Source: Helicostylum pulchrum
Taxonomy: Eukaryota; Mucoromycota; Mucoromycetes; Mucorales; Mucoraceae
Length of the DNA: 64,000 nt
NCBI GenBank assembly: GCA_025677825.1
Contig: JAIXMO010000047.1
Location: forward strand, 168,585 to 232,584
Direction of reading: 5' to 3'
In this document: piece by piece, positions 48,912-62,228 of the stretch
How positions within the stretch are numbered: the stretch's first letter is position 1
Layout of the letters: each line of letters starts with the position of its first letter
The notes under the pieces: model-generated
What the model saw: the letters and a program-made list of their open reading frames with translations, nothing else
Database searches by the model: none
What the model was told of the DNA's origin: nothing
Position numbers and translations under genes: made by a program

Positions 48912-49408
48912 ATCATTCATTAGCTATTATTATTACCATTATTATTATTTTTTCTGCTCACCTATTTATTATTAATTATTTCCATCATTCTACCTTTTTA
49001 ATTTCCTAATTTTTTTCTTTTTACCTATAATTACTTTTGTAAACATTAAAAAAATCATTTTCCCTCCCTCCTACTTGCTTCAGTTTTTTTTCAGTGTTTG
49101 TATAATGTTTCACTTTATTTTTTAAATGAATATATCAGTTGTTTAAAATAATTAATATTCAGATAGAAGACGTAGATACAAAAAAATAAGCAACTATCGA
49201 ATCAAAGGTGATTGCAATGTTAATGCTAGATAAGCTTTTCAGAATCGTAATATATATTTACTATTACTTACTCGAAAAAATATTGATTAAGTAATTGTTT
49301 TTAGAAAAAGAAGACCTTTGGAAGGAAGAGGGTACAAATATACACGGAAGTCATAGAAAAACGGTACAAATCTTCAGGGAAAAGAAGAAACCAGAACAGA
49401 TAAAACCT
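48912..49408. other. Convergent spacer, 0.5 kb
   Basis: Lies 3' of the phosphate symporter and of the inverted degenerate gene copy. 48925-49020 is ATT/T-rich. Sequence just left of 49409 still resembles the region after 45134, so the duplicated segment extends slightly into it. Confidence 0.5.
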
Positions 49409-50000
49409 TCAACAGAAAGCAACAACATCCTTGATTAAAGACTGCTTCCAACTTAAAATATCAGGAATTTGTTTTGATAAAAACGAAAATTCGGCAGGTG
49501 TGGTGGGGAACCGTAAACGCGAGTAGGTTCTTTTCAATAGTTGGACAAAAGCCCACTCCATCCCACTTGGTCTTTTCAGTAACCAAAGTTTCAATCTCGA
49601 TCCTATAAATAATGTTAAATATGTATATTTATATTTGAAATAAGATCCGTAATTACCAGTTAAATGCGATTTTGTCATTGACAGATAGAAACAGAGAATT
49701 TAGAAAGAAGATGGTGGTTTGTTCTTTCCGGAGCATTGACCAAAAGGGGATTACGGGGGCTAAGTGCCAGATTGATGATATATATATATTAAAAGATTTT
49801 TAGTTTATCAAATATAAAATTAAGTAAAGATACTCACAAGTGAAGGCCGACTGTTTCGATAAAGTTAACTCGTCGGCGTGTTCAACAGGGTCATATTCTT
49901 CATCCCAAGATGATTCGAAATTTTTGATCATTTTTCTTAATTTCTAAAAACTGATAGTAGAAAGAGTACTTGCTTTCATATCAGTTTTTTTCTTTCATTG
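49409..50000 (-). pseudogene. Degenerate unidentified gene, copy 2 (inverted)
   Basis: The minus strand reads MIKNFESSWDEEYDPVEHAD near 49930, aligning with IKHFESSLDQEFDLVERAD of copy 1. It continues with NLALSPRNPLLVNAPERT near 49760, then the same GTAATT...TAG intron sequence, and ends SWKQSLIKDVVAFC at 49409. Stops interrupt the middle (after SVSICQ). A block of about 300 nt present in copy 1, from SEWCF to the last exon, is missing. It is clearly a decayed paralogue; the family is unknown. Confidence 0.65.
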
Positions 50001-50006
50001 ATTAAA

Positions 50007-50468
50007 TCACGAAACTCCAAGAATTTCTTTAACGCCGTTATCGTCACGATCAACGGCTCTAAAAAAAAAAGTCAAAAGATAAGTAACTCAACCATTGTTT
50101 TCGGTAGCTTACTTTTTTTTAGATACAGATAGATTGTTATCTACTGCTTCTGCTGTTGTAGTAGTAGTAGTAGTAATATCTGTAGCTTCTGGTTCTGTGT
50201 GTGTGGCTACAGATCTTGCTGGTTCTGCGGAAACTGCTTCTGCAGCAGCTAAAATTCTAGCCTACATAGTGAAAGAAATACCAAAGTCAGTTTGTTTGTT
50301 TTTATTTTTATATTTTTAAATTGAAAGCTACCCTTTTAGAAGTACTGACTATATTTTCAATGAAGTCATTCCGTACAGATTGTATAGCCTCGTACACTCT
50401 TTTTCTAGCCTGTCTGGTATTATTAGCAAGCTCTTGTCTTTCCTCTTCTTCACGTCGAAGTGAACAAT
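50007..50468 (-). CDS. Spliced coiled-coil gene fragment joined to copy 2
   Basis: Three exons, 50468-50332, 50261-50113 and 50058-50007, join in frame. They encode a charged helix (LRREEEERQELANNTRQARK), an Ala/Glu then Thr-rich segment, and AVDRDDNGVKEILGVS before a stop. The stretch DRDDNG-V resembles an EF-hand-like loop but is too short to call. The third exon aligns with the DNA just before 44220 in copy 1. No convincing first exon is visible before the Bem3-like gene ends at 50696, so it is probably a 5'-truncated relic of the same gene. Confidence 0.5.
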
Positions 50469-50695
50469 CTTAAAGCGAGACAAAATTTTATTTTTAAAAA
50501 GAATGTCTTTTTTTTTAAAGGAAAGTCTGTATTTGTTTATAAAGTATAATTAAAGTTGCAAACGTAAATATGCATAGTATATAATAAGGTATGGTAGGGT
50601 GTAAGGTAGAGAATGTAGAGTGAAAGTAGTAGAGTATAGGGTAATGAGTGTAATATAATATGGATGCAGTTAAAGGTGGGGGATTAAATTAATGT

Positions 50696-53530
50696 CTAGT
50701 CTTCTAAAGGGTGTCTTGAATTAGCGGTATATCTTGAAGCAAAATAAGCAACTTCAAGTTCGCCGTCACTATAGTAGGATTCATCTTCAAGAGGAGAAAT
50801 ATCATCAATAACGGCTAGAAGAAGAAAAAAAAACAATTAGTAATTGAAAATATATAATAATCAGTAATGATAATGATTAACTTACCGTTTAATTGTTTTT
50901 CAAGTAAAATGAAATCTTTTGGGGTATTATCTTGATAATGAATACTATTTCTTTTAGAGCGACAACTTTCATCTCTTACCAAGTTCTTGACTAAAGGATG
51001 CGTAGTGACGGGTACTGTTTGGTCTAGATATCGATCAGTCCAAAATATATAATCAAATTCGACCAAGAGTAAATTGAATATACTAGAAGGAATACCTAAA
51101 GTAGCAGAGAATACAATACTAATATTACGAAGTGTCATTTTGTTTTTATCAGCATTTTCAATTACGCGAATTAAATGCGCACAAAGGGACCTCAGCAAAG
51201 TATAATTGACCAAAGGTAAATAGGAGACGAGTTTTCCAACCTGGGATCTTTTAGTATCACGGTCCTGTATATCTAATGACAAAGAGAGAAAGTTTAATTT
51301 GTCGATCCTCACACATGAATATGTATAATTTCAATTTACCGATACTCTGTGAAAAATCCGCCAATAAGGCATCTGTAAGAATATTTTCAGGCATTTCACG
51401 AAGCCACATCTTCAAAAGGCCAGCAATTGCATGAACATCGTGATAATCATCATCTTCTAAAAGTTTAATATCTCCTTCATTGTTAAATCTTTTTTTCAAC
51501 TTCTTCATTAAAGCGGAGCTACCACTCGATCTATATATTCCTTCCTCTACCAAGCCATCTTTTGCCTCCATGTATTCTATACACCGATGTACGATAGCCG
51601 GTAACTGATACTGATCGCATACCCGCGCCACCATGACAGCGTTCTGTAAAGCGACACCAAACACTTGAAAGTCACCTTTCGTTTCTTCAAAATCATCTTG
51701 AATATACTTGAACTCATGAGCCAAAGTATGATTGGCAAACATTTTCTTTCCCCAAAACAGTCTTTTACTTGTACGGTGTTTAGATTTCTTATCTTCATCT
51801 TCTTGTTGCTGATGAAGATGACTAGCGAAATCTTTTGAAAGCGAAGACCTGCGTCGAGTGCCGAAATTTTTAAATAAATGTTCTACACTAGGTCTTCTTC
51901 TGGCCATGGGTGTAGTCTTTGCACTTTCAGTAGAAGAAGAGGGCTCGACTATTAATTGGTCTGACATATCTGTATCCTCGCTGAAAAATGAATTCATAAC
52001 GTCTTCGGTGATGTGGACCTGATGTGTATAGTAACGAAGAGCGTCAACCCAATCATCTCTTTCTAAATCGGAGTTGGCGCAAAAAATGTGCCTCTGATGA
52101 GATCCATTGGATCGCGGCTCCAAAATCAAAAAGGCATGTCTGTAACTATCATTCTCTTGTGGTTGACAGCCAATTTGGGAATCCATGAGTTTAATTTTCC
52201 CTAAAAACTTGCCGTCCTTCTATATGGAATATGAATTACATTAGTCAGAGGCTAAATATGCATGATGAAGCGCTTTCTTACGTTTTCGTAATACTTGAGT
52301 AAACCGGTGTGGTCCAATACAAAGTATCTAGATATCCAAGCTCCAAAATTCTTTCCTCTTTTAGTAAGATAGCCATGCTTGATTGTATCCTAAATAATAT
52401 AAAAAACCTTAATATTTGTATATATGAAACAGTAATGGTTTTATACATACGTTTGCCAAACTGGATAAATGACAAATTTGATCGGAACTCAAAAAATCAC
52501 ATAAAATTACCAAATTAATAGTTTTTAACGAAATAGCATGCTGCAAATAATCTTCAATCATAGTCTTATAAAAAAAAATTGTCAGAAAAGATCGGCCCGG
52601 TTATACATCAGGGAAGAACTATTATACCTTTCTTTCATCCACTTTGGAAGGCGCATGACTAATGGCCTTCTCTGGTAATTTTTTAAAATATGCATTTGAA
52701 CCATGTTTCAACTAGCAGCAGCAGTAAAAAAAAAGTTAATAAAAAAACTTCAAGTATTTATAAACTTGTCTTACTTGTGAATCTAAGTTTAAAATATCAA
52801 TTAAATTCTTCTCGATTCTCCAAATTTCATAATTTTCCTTTTTCTGTATAATGCCGATAATAAATAACGGGAATTCTTTTCCTTTTGCATCAATATGATT
52901 ACTAGAACTAATAACTTTAATTCTGATGTTTGATAAATTTGTTAATACAGGAGGTGCGTTTTGATCATTTAATTGAGGCATCATTAACGATTCAAAGCGA
53001 GGCGTGCGTGGTTTAACAGGTGTAGAAGGTTCAGATTTACTGGCCTTCATGACAATTTTTTCGTGTTGAGACTCTCTTTTTTTATGGCGAAATGCTGTAC
53101 CGCTCGGTGATACAGACGAACGACGGGTAGTACCACGTTTTGGCGACGGTACCGCAGGGTATTCAAACGAGACATTTGAGCTGACACTTTGAGGCGATAA
53201 AGGGCCGATGATTTTACGATGATTCGATACCGACAATTGAAGTACAGGAGGTCTTTTAGGTTGATCGCGATGAACTCGATAGGGTGATCTTGGAGGTAAA
53301 ACTGGTATACTCGACTCGACAGACAAATGTGCTACGTTCTTGACGTCTGGAATACTCGCTTCTAATTCTAGGTTTTTTTTAATGAGCTGTTCATTTTCAC
53401 TGGTTAAACTGGAAAGCGATTTTTGTAACGTTTGAATGATCTTTCGTTGTTTTTCAATTATTTTCCAGTACTGTTCACTTTGCTGTTTGAAATTTTGTAC
53501 ATGTTCTATAGAGGTAGCATGAGGTGACAT
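50696..53530 (-). CDS. PX-PH-RhoGAP protein (Bem3-like)
   Basis: Seven exons, 53530-52775, 52711-52628, 52564-52451, 52389-52282, 52219-51340, 51272-50886 and 50814-50696, join in frame to 815 residues. The N-terminus has a coiled coil (about 15-60) and a Ser/Pro/basic linker. A PX domain lies at about 205-318 (FPLFIIGIIQK, then YFKKLPEKAISHAPSK). A PH domain at about 319-410 contains KHGYLTKRGKNFGAWISRYF. A RhoGAP domain lies at about 550-760, with the arginine-finger region EEGIYRSSGS near 580 and GLLKMWLREMPENILT. This order matches fungal Bem3, a GTPase-activating protein for Cdc42 at sites of polarised growth. The tail is acidic. Confidence 0.93.
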
Positions 53531-54879
53531 GTCAATTAAAAAGAATGAATAGGCGTATATTTATATTTTAAAAAATGAAATGAATAAGAATAAAAGTGAA
53601 TGTAATTGAAGGCCTTCTTTTTTAATACAACTTTTTTTTTGACAAACAAGAAAAGAACTAAAAAAAGAAAATGGGGTTTATATATTGACAAGCGTGGGCA
53701 ATAAAAAAAAATTCTAATTTTAGTAGCTCCGAGACTAGGCATGTCTTGGGTTGTACAGACATGCGATAAATAATGATGAAATGCTTAGCTATTTAAGATT
53801 TGATAAACCCCAATGATTCATCATGCATATGAAATCATTACTGTCAATGCGTGCAGTGCTTATACTCAAAACAAAGCAACACGGCAGAAAAGCGCCACAA
53901 AATATACAGCGGGCTTTGTACAACAGCAGCAATAGCGTTTCACAGCTATTACTATATTCCAGGACCTCTTTTATTTTCACCTCAGAATAGGCTGAGTTAT
54001 TAGAAAGAAATTTTTTAATAAACTTGGTTTCGATGTACAGTGCTGACTGATTTCTTAGGCCCAAATGACGGGTTATAAATCTCCAAAAGAAACCTTTAAC
54101 AAAAGAGACATTCACGCAGCAATTGCTGATGCATGTTGAACCGCATATGATAATCATGAAAAAAATCCGAGTTCTCTGCTGCCGCTTATTCAAAACATTA
54201 AAATAGAAATAGTGTACATCGTTTGGGGTTAAGCAATCCGTCATTTGAACCTGTCAGCATTATATGTAAGCTGCAGTATTTTAAAAAAGTTATCTAGCCC
54301 TCCCCCTTTTTATATTAGCTTCCTTTATGTATTAAAATTAACCGGATAAAGTCAATCCAGTACTTTCCGAACAGAATAACTCAATTGGAACTCTACCTTG
54401 ATAAGCAGGACTCTACGATTCTTTTCGTCGCCTTCAGCCGATATTTCGCACTGGCCCCTTACTCAATTGAAAAACTCTTTTGTCCAACCTTCAAAAAAAA
54501 AAAGGACAGAAATAAAATAACGAAAAATCCCCAACATCGTCGTGTAACATGTAGCACGTTTTTTTTTTTCGATTACAAAAGACCTACGTCTCTTTTTTCT
54601 CATTTTCGGGGTATCTACTTTATTCAAGGGCCTACCCTCTCGGAAAAAATTGATCCAGGTCCAAAAAAAAAAAATCAAGGGGAACCAAAAAGAAGTTTTA
54701 AACGGTCTGTGCAGGAAAAAAACTAATATTTTTTTTTTAAATCGGAGCAATATTTTTTTGACGTGTAAGTCTTATGTCATTTTATTATAAGAGTAAGAGT
54801 TACAACACACTATTCTATAGGGTAGCATTGAGTAACATTTGAGTAGCATAGATTATTATGGATAGTAATCGAGTTAAAA
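53531..54879. other. Intergenic, 1.35 kb
   Basis: Between the Bem3-like gene and the small secreted-protein gene. A 151-codon frame at 53789-54244 (minus) is Cys/Phe/Ile-rich without recognisable family; the opposite strand is also partly open, so neither is called. Frames at 54385-54750 come from A/T runs. Confidence 0.45.
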
Positions 54880-55154
54880 TTAGATAAGAGCGTATACAGC
54901 GGCGACAGAAGTTAAGGCAACGACCAACATATTTCCATCAACAGTAGTAGCAGCATTTTCACCTCTTGGATGATCGACAGTAATACTAGCAGTAGCCACA
55001 GTTCCACCCATTTGGTTAGGTACAGTACTAAAAAGAAAAAGAAAATTAAGTACATACACCGAAAAAAAAGGGAGCAAAATAACGTAACTTACGTATTAGT
55101 TTGAGCCATAGCAGTAGCAATAAGAGTAAAAGCAGCAATAATAGTGAACTTCAT
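54880..55154 (-). CDS. Small secreted protein, possible GPI-type tail
   Basis: Exons 55154-55093 and 55027-54880 join in frame to 69 residues. MKFTIIAAFTLIATAMAQT is a clear signal peptide with a likely cut after AMA. A short Thr/Val/Asn-rich mature part follows. The C-terminus DGNMLVVALTSVAAVYALI is hydrophobic and ends at the stop, as in GPI-anchor signals, with candidate omega Asn/Gly residues before it. Such miniature wall-associated proteins are common in fungi. Function unknown. Confidence 0.8.
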
Positions 55155-55660
55155 TGTAATTAGAGTTTGAATGATTTATTTAGTTTTCTTTGGTAAAAGA
55201 CCCTTATCTTTATATATATGCTAATATTTTATCTTTTTTCATGTGACTTTACGTACGTTTGCTTTATACTTTTCACATGTTCTGGTACTGCCCTCGTTTT
55301 TATAAATACTTCCATTTTTGTATCTTTTCTCTCTCTCTTTATTACTTGTGAAATTTTCCTGATTCGTGCCTTTTTTTTATAGTATAGAAATTATGATTTT
55401 TTTTATATATGTAATACCAGGTAAAAAAAAACGCTATCATACATGGTACCTGATCTATTTTTGAGCAGGCTATTAGGGAAAATGTACAACACGGACACAA
55501 CAAGTTCTGTTATTCACGTTCATTAGCGTCATTATCGTATTCACAAAATAATCTCTTGCTCAAAAAAACATTATGACGAAAAAGATATAATACATTGTAC
55601 AGTTTTTATTAAATAATAATACATAAAAAAAAGGAGGAGGGGGGGGGGGGGGGGAATAAT
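55155..55660. other. Spacer, 0.5 kb, with poly-G tract
   Basis: Holds the upstream region of the small secreted-protein gene. An uninterrupted G run of about 16 (55638-55653) lies just 3' of the flippase stop codon. No other feature seen. Confidence 0.6.
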
Positions 55661-58600
55661 TTATCCAGAAGGTTTTTGTTGTGTAGTATCATACATGCGA
55701 ATAATTCTTGATTGATCATTATCATTTTGAGCAAACGCAAAACCTCTTGTTTGCTTCAATCTTTGAATCTTTCGCACTTTATTAACGGCACGACGGAACC
55801 TGTCCATACGAGGTCTATAATCGGGGAAATTATACTTTTGGATTTCTTGAATGTAATGGTACGATTGAGGTCTGTACATACGTTTAACACTAAAAAAAAG
55901 AAAAAATTAGAAAATGAGATCATATTAAAGCGGGAAGCGGTACGAAAAAAAACTTACTATTTCCAAATATAATCACGAAGAACACAAGCAAGTGGTACGA
56001 TTATAAAAAACAACCAGAAATTAGCGTTACCCATTAATTGAGGTACGATATCGTTGTATTCCATAAACAGTTGCCATGGAAGAAGCGGTCCGACATAGGC
56101 CGTGATTACCAAGAAGATAAACCAGATAACCATTGAACCTGGAATACAAATCCAAGAATATTTTGTCCAAGTACTGAAAAAAAAACATATTAATAAAATG
56201 AAAATAATAATAATAATAATAATTACTTACTCTGTAATTAAAGCAGCTTTCCATAAAATTGTAGCTAACGTAGCGGAAAAGATAGTTGTACCAACCCACC
56301 ATTGGCCACCAGAAAGACCGTTTTCGAACACGGAATCATCAACAAATGCAGCCATACCAATAAAATACAACAACTATAAATAATAAATTAATATAAAGAA
56401 TCATCATCGTTTTTTTTTTATCTTGTATTACTTACAGCAGAGTGATAAACAGCGTTAATGATCCAACCCCAAAATCTCTTTTGGTTAAAGAACTCGTTCT
56501 TTTGACCCAGCACATACATTTGAGGGTACTTATCCAAAAGACGAGCTGACGCAAACTGATCGAATAAACCAATAGCCATAGGCGGTAAAAACGTAAAAAA
56601 CACATTAAAGCAAGCCATCGTCCACGACTCGTATAAAGTTTGTCCTGAGAAACCGTTAAAGATAGCATACCAGAACTGAGTCAAGTACATGGCAACATTC
56701 TTGTAGAAATAATAAAAGATCATTTTACTCAGTCTTTGGTAAGCCCAAGAACCGTGTACCAATAAAAGCTTGCGAAGGAATCTAAATTGAGAAATAGCGA
56801 AATCTGCACTACGGGCTGCTTGTAAACCTTCGACACCGCTGATACCAACTCCAACATGAGCTGCTTGGATCATGGAAACATCGTTGGCTCCGTCACCAAT
56901 AGCTAATAAAATCGATTTAGAGTACTTTTTAACCGCCTTGACAACCAATGCCTTTTGTAAAGGTGAGACACGGCAACATACAACTGCTTTACAACGAGTA
57001 GCAAGATCATAAAAAGTCTTTTCCATGTCTTTTTCAAGTGCAAAAGTAAGTGCTTTTCCTTCAATAACAAAAGCAAAAGGCTATATATATTTGTGGTGAG
57101 TATACATAACAAAAAAAAAAAAAGGCAGAGATGTACAAAAAAAAAACTTACGTCGTGTTGCATATGTTCAGTAACCGATAAAACTTGGGCTAATTTTTCA
57201 TCCATGAATTTCTTTGTAGATAAATGATCTTCTTCATTACAAATAATCAATTCCATTTCATCAGTTAATAATTTACAGCTGTATCCAATATTGATTGCAG
57301 TTTCTTGTCTATCACCTGTCAATACCCAGATTTTAATATTTGCCTCGTGTAAAGTGGCGATCGTTTCAGGTACGCCATCTTGAAGTTTATCTTCAATAGC
57401 AGTAGCGCCCAATAAAAACATATTTCTTTCAATTAATTCAGCTGCATGATCTAATTCTTCAGAACGGTCGACAAGTGTAGTAGATGCCTTTTCATAGATT
57501 TGAGACCATTTAGCGTATTCATCATCGGAGATTTCTCTCATTGCAAAGCATAGTGTACGAAGACCTTCACAAGCATAACCCTATTTTATCCGTTAGCATA
57601 ACTAAAAAAAATATATGTGAACAACAAAAAAATATTTACCTCTAAATGTTCTAAAGTTGATTTAACAAACGGATTATCATCAGATAATCGTTCCAAAATA
57701 ACCGTATCAGCACCTTTACAATAAAGTTTAATTTTACCATCGGGACCACGTAAAACAATTGACATTCTCTTTCTAGTCGAATTAAACTCACACACATTTA
57801 AAATCTGAAATTCTTCTTGAATACCCTTTCTTGAACACATGATCGAGTGAGGTTTTCTAGCCATAAATCTGTACGAAAATACATCACTAGCACCGTTAAC
57901 AAGCGCACCTTCATCCGGCGAAGAAGCCTGGTAGACAATATGATCGGTTTCTTCATTGACTTCGGGGATAACCGTATGACACGTCATTAAAGAAGTAAGG
58001 AATTCATTAATCACATAGGTGTCTTGAGAAGTTTCTAAATGTTGCTCCAATTGTTGAAAAGAGTATTCGGCGTTAGAATCAGAATCGGAAGTAGGACGTT
58101 TGTCAGGGTCAGGTGATAGCGAGTAAGATAATCCACTGATAGAGCATTGTCTAAATTCCATCTCGTTACAGGTCAACGTACCCGTTTTATCGGAGAAGAT
58201 ATATTCAATTTGACCTAATTCTTCAATTAAACTACTACTTCTGGCGACTGCTGGTGTATCCGTTTTCTCGTAATAAATATCCAAGTCATTATCAATCATG
58301 ATTGCTTGAATATACTTTACAATTTCCATTGCAACCATTAAACTACATAAAAAAAAAAGCGCATTAGTAAAAAAAATAATAGGCTAACGATTTTTTTTTC
58401 TTTTTTACCTGATGGGAATAAAACTATTAAATAAAATCATAAATGTCAAGATATTGAATCCAAATTCTTTTCCAAGTTCAGTTGCCGAAATCATAATATA
58501 ATCTCTTTTATCACCGTTACTTTTTGACATTGCCAAATTACCACAAGAGCATAAAACACTCATGGTGACCAACATACCAAACAAGTACAAGATGTTTCTG

Positions 58601-59157
58601 TTTGTGATACGAGTAACGTTTGATAATTTAGTAGGTTTTTTACTGGAATTCAACATCAATTTTGTTTCATGACCCGTAAAGACGACCAGCCCATAAATCC
58701 AGCTTGTATTTCTTAACTGAGCACCTCTTAATAACAGCATACCAGGATCCAAAGGATACTTTTTACCGTTTACGGCCGGTGACAAAGTACCATCATAATT
58801 GTACAATCGATTGTTCGGTTGTTCTGATTGTACTACACCGCTTAAAGTAGATAGCTGGGCTGGGGAGATATTTTTAGCTGTCTCCGGTAACGCTTGCTTG
58901 ATCTTCAAGTTGACTTCTCCATCTAAATTACTGGTTTCGATATAACATAACCCTTCTGGTTCTGAACTACTGATTAAAATCAAATCGGCTGGAAAGAATT
59001 GTGAATTATCAATACGACAAATATCGCCTACTTTTAAATCTCTCCATGCTTTCTCTATAAATTGCGATCCGTCAAATATTTTACATTTACGATTATTTAA
59101 TTCTCGATCAGATTTATGCACACCCTATATATGTAATTTGTCAGTTTCCGTATACAC

Positions 59158-59212
<55 letters not shown>

Positions 59213-59965
59213 TACCTACATAATCTTCGACAATTTCTTTAATAGCAGTAATCAATAAGACAATGACCAAAGGTAAAACTGTGGTGTATCTCGAAGTAGG
59301 TGAAATATTTGGAATTTGCTACTATACTCGTTAGTGTATATGCATATAAAATAAAATGACAATAAATAACTTTACTTGAATACCAGAAATAAATAAGAAA
59401 AATATATTTGCAGATTTACTAAATTCATCATATAAAAACTTCGGTAAAAAAGAGGCTGCGTTGTATTTCGCAGTCGAAACTGAGTTGGACATAAAACCTT
59501 GATTTAATTCGTTTTGGTTAATATGAATAATTCGTGGCCCATCGCTCTTTTCGTTACGACGAAATATCGATTTCCAAGAGAAGCCAGGTTTTTTGCTTTT
59601 AAAGTTGTCAGTTTCTACTTTGGAATTGATAGGTGGTAGCATTTCGGTTGATTCATGGACATGTTGGTTTCCCAACGTTGAAAAAGAATAGTCAGGTACG
59701 AATTGGTTACGTGGTGTGTTGTTTAAAAGTCCAATGCCTTCCTCATATTCCTCTGGTACTGTACGTCCATCCTCAGAAGAAGTAGCTATTAAAGTTTATT
59801 TTTATTTTAGTACTTGGAAGTGAACTATATATATAAAATACTAATAGTAAAAAAGGAAAACACACCATTCATACCTGTGTCAAAAGAACGAACTTTCTTT
59901 AGTGGAGGTTTTAACTGTTCTTTATTATTATCGTTAGACCATTGAGAAGATGAAGGGTCATTCAT
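55661..59965 (-). CDS. DRS2: P4-ATPase phospholipid flippase (Drs2-like)
   Basis: Ten exons, 59965-59875, 59785-59376, 59318-59220, 59124-58409, 58342-57640, 57580-57152, 57080-56436, 56373-56231, 56173-55958 and 55889-55661, all join in frame to 1,226 residues. P-type motifs are intact: SDKTGTLT with the phosphorylated Asp near residue 490, [22 protein letters not shown], and [11 protein letters not shown] near 874. The family-specific N-terminal VSTAKYN and [14 protein letters not shown] are present. The C-terminal RGFAFAQ near 1199 matches the Drs2/ATP8A class motif. These pumps move phosphatidylserine to the cytosolic leaflet at the trans-Golgi with a Cdc50 partner. A (CA)n run sits in intron 3. 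Confidence 0.95.
59165..59210. repeat. (CA)23 microsatellite in a flippase intron
   Basis: An uninterrupted dinucleotide run of about 46 nt lies inside the intron between exons 3 and 4 of the P4-ATPase gene. Confidence 0.95.
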
Positions 59966-60880
59966 TTATAAATGGCTCTTTATTCTAGCTTTATACGTAT
60001 AAAAAAAAAGTAAAATAAAGGGGGCTGAAAAGAAGAGAGAGAAAAGAGAGAGACTTAAAAATATTTCGCCCGGGGAACACAAGTTTATTTTTATACATTG
60101 TTCTACTACCGTCACATGGAGCTGAATTATCGAATAAAAAAAAAGGTACACAGTGCGCGCTATCTAAAAAAAACAGTCTGGCTCTTTTGTTCTTATTTAA
60201 CAGATTTCATCACTTTGTCATTTTACGTATAAAATGAATGCTTGACTACTTGAAGAAATAAGGAGCAAACTAACTATAAAGAGTGAAAAGACAAGGGAAT
60301 ACAAAGATTTTTTTTACTTTGCTTTCTCTCTTCCATCTTCATTTGGGTGGTTGGATCACAGCCTCTTTTTTTTTTAAAAAAGTGTGTTTTGTAGTTAGAC
60401 ATCCTCCAGCAAAGCAGCAGCATCAGTACTTACTTTATAACTTTCAAAGTGCTAGGCTTGGGATACGTCTGCCATTTAGTTCGATGTAAATCTCGAATAT
60501 CTACCTATCATATATGTACCAAGTAGATCCAATCATGATCTATTCGATCGACACGATATATAATACATCAAACAAGTAATGCAAAATATACATGTGTAAC
60601 TACTTGAAATGCCACAATAAATCGCGATAATCTATTTATAAAAAAGCCACTGTGGTTGATATAAGTCAATACACCACTCTATCTCTTTCTCTTTCATTAG
60701 CCTCTACTTGGTTAGAATTAATTTATTTAAGAGGAGCGATTTTAAATAACGTTTGCGTTAAAAAAAAAGAAGCTTTTTCAACCTGGCAATCAATAAATAG
60801 TCCTTTTTTGGATATAATAATAAGTTTATTTTTAAAAAGTGATACAACAATAGATTTATTTTCTCTTGGCAAATTGAAAA
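59966..60880. other. Spacer, 0.9 kb
   Basis: Upstream of the flippase and downstream of the SNARE gene. AT-rich; nothing recognised. The frame at 60652-60912 lies antisense to the SNARE 3' region and has no family resemblance. Confidence 0.5.
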
Positions 60881-61895
60881 TCACATCATTATCACAAGTA
60901 CTAATAAGATAATTAATATAATAATAAGGCAGCAAATACAATAACCAGACTTTGATTCTATTATATACGTTTTTTTTTAATACGTGTAGTTTCATTTTAA
61001 TATATAATGTAATACCTTCTTCCTTTCTTAATATAGTCGTCACTCGTCTCATCGCATTCTTTAGTTTTCCTTCAGAGCGATCCACTTGGTCTCCCAAATC
61101 ATCCAATAAACTACAATAGTTTTTAAGTAGCCACCCTTGATTATTTATTTATTTTCACATATACTATTACTTACATCACTTGGTCGTCTATCTCTCGATT
61201 CATCGTACCTGCTATTTCTTTTAAATTAACCAATGTACCTCCCATAGCATCCAAGTGTTGATCTTGATCTTGCATAATCATCTATCCATCAAAATCAATA
61301 TCTATACCTTATATACATACACACATATATATTTATACCATTTGTTGTTGTTGTTCGCTTTCGATAAATAGACTGTTATCATTTTGCCGTGCTGTTTGAT
61401 ACGACCCGCTAGCGTTATTATTATTATTATTATCACTACTACGACTCTATATATAAAATATTATTTAACATACAAAAAAAAAAGTCAACTTTTAATACCT
61501 TTTTACTAGGAGGATTAGCTAATGTTCTACGTATAGATTGAATAGTATTACGAGAGTTATCTAAAAACTTCTTTCTCGCATTTAAATCTTTGGCAGTTAA
61601 GTGAAACTGAGCAGGGTTATTTTGTGCAGCTTGTAAGGCTTCTTGTAAATCCTCAATGTCCTGTTCAATAGCTTCCAAGGTTGAATTTAATTCATCCGCT
61701 GTCCACAAAAGCTCTTGATTCTTGGGAGAAGAGACTGTTTGTTGAATACGTTTCCAAGATTCAAATAAATTAGAAGCATTCACTAAAGACTCTTCAACTT
61801 GACTTTTTTTTTAAGATGTTAGGTTTTTTTTATTTTTTTTATTAGTATTTGGTTTATTTTTACCTCTTCACAATTAAGAACGGGTCGTCATCCAT
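60881..61895 (-). CDS. TLG1: Syntaxin-6/Tlg1-like SNARE
   Basis: Six exons, 61895-61864, 61802-61499, 61446-61339, 61281-61175, 61110-61016 and 60957-60881, join in frame to 240 residues. MDDDPF, then a helical region with LFESWKRIQQ and QDIEDLQEALQ, and FHLTAKDLNARKKFL match the N-terminal domain of syntaxin-6. A Ser/Asn/Gln linker leads to a Qc-SNARE helix (LDAMGGTLVNLKEIAGTMN, IDDQVILLDDLGDQVD). The last exon encodes a 20-residue membrane anchor (ICCLIIILIILLVLVIMM). I chose the ATAATAG acceptor for this exon because the next AG shifts the frame and loses the anchor. It acts in endosome-to-Golgi fusion. Confidence 0.9.
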
Positions 61896-62228
61896 TTTTT
61901 TTATAAGCTGGTTTGCATAAACTGCTTTTTCTCTTGGGTGTGAAGATGGGCTTTTTTCTTCTTTTTAAACCTCAGCGAAGAACTGGGTTATTAAAGAAGC
62001 GGTCACCCTTTCAACATCTCTAGTACTGATAGTGCATTATTACCTTAGTATACAAGTATATAAGAATTTATCTAACACTAGTGTGTGTATGTGTATGTGT
62101 GTGTGTACGAGAAGAAATATTTAATTTATTCATAAATCTCCATTAAAAAAGTAAAAATATATATATACAATTGAGTGTGAAGGGATATTAAATAAGGTGT
62201 GTGTGTGTGTGGGGGGGGGGGTATGTAC
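61896..62228. other. Spacer with TG-rich microsatellites
   Basis: Between the SNARE and permease genes, both minus strand. (TG)n-like stretches lie at 62080-62107 and 62196-62210, the latter followed by a G run to 62220. No gene seen. Confidence 0.7.

Noticed and set aside
53789..54244. 151-codon minus-strand frame
   Set aside because: Unusual Cys/Phe/Ile-rich composition, a partly open opposite strand and no family resemblance; left as unproven.
54385..54750. Overlapping frames of about 100 codons on both strands
   Set aside because: Driven by A and T homopolymers; no consistent coding signal.
60723..61015. Alternative read-through C-terminus of the SNARE
   Set aside because: It loses the membrane anchor expected for the family; the ATAATAG acceptor restores a clean 20-residue anchor and stop.
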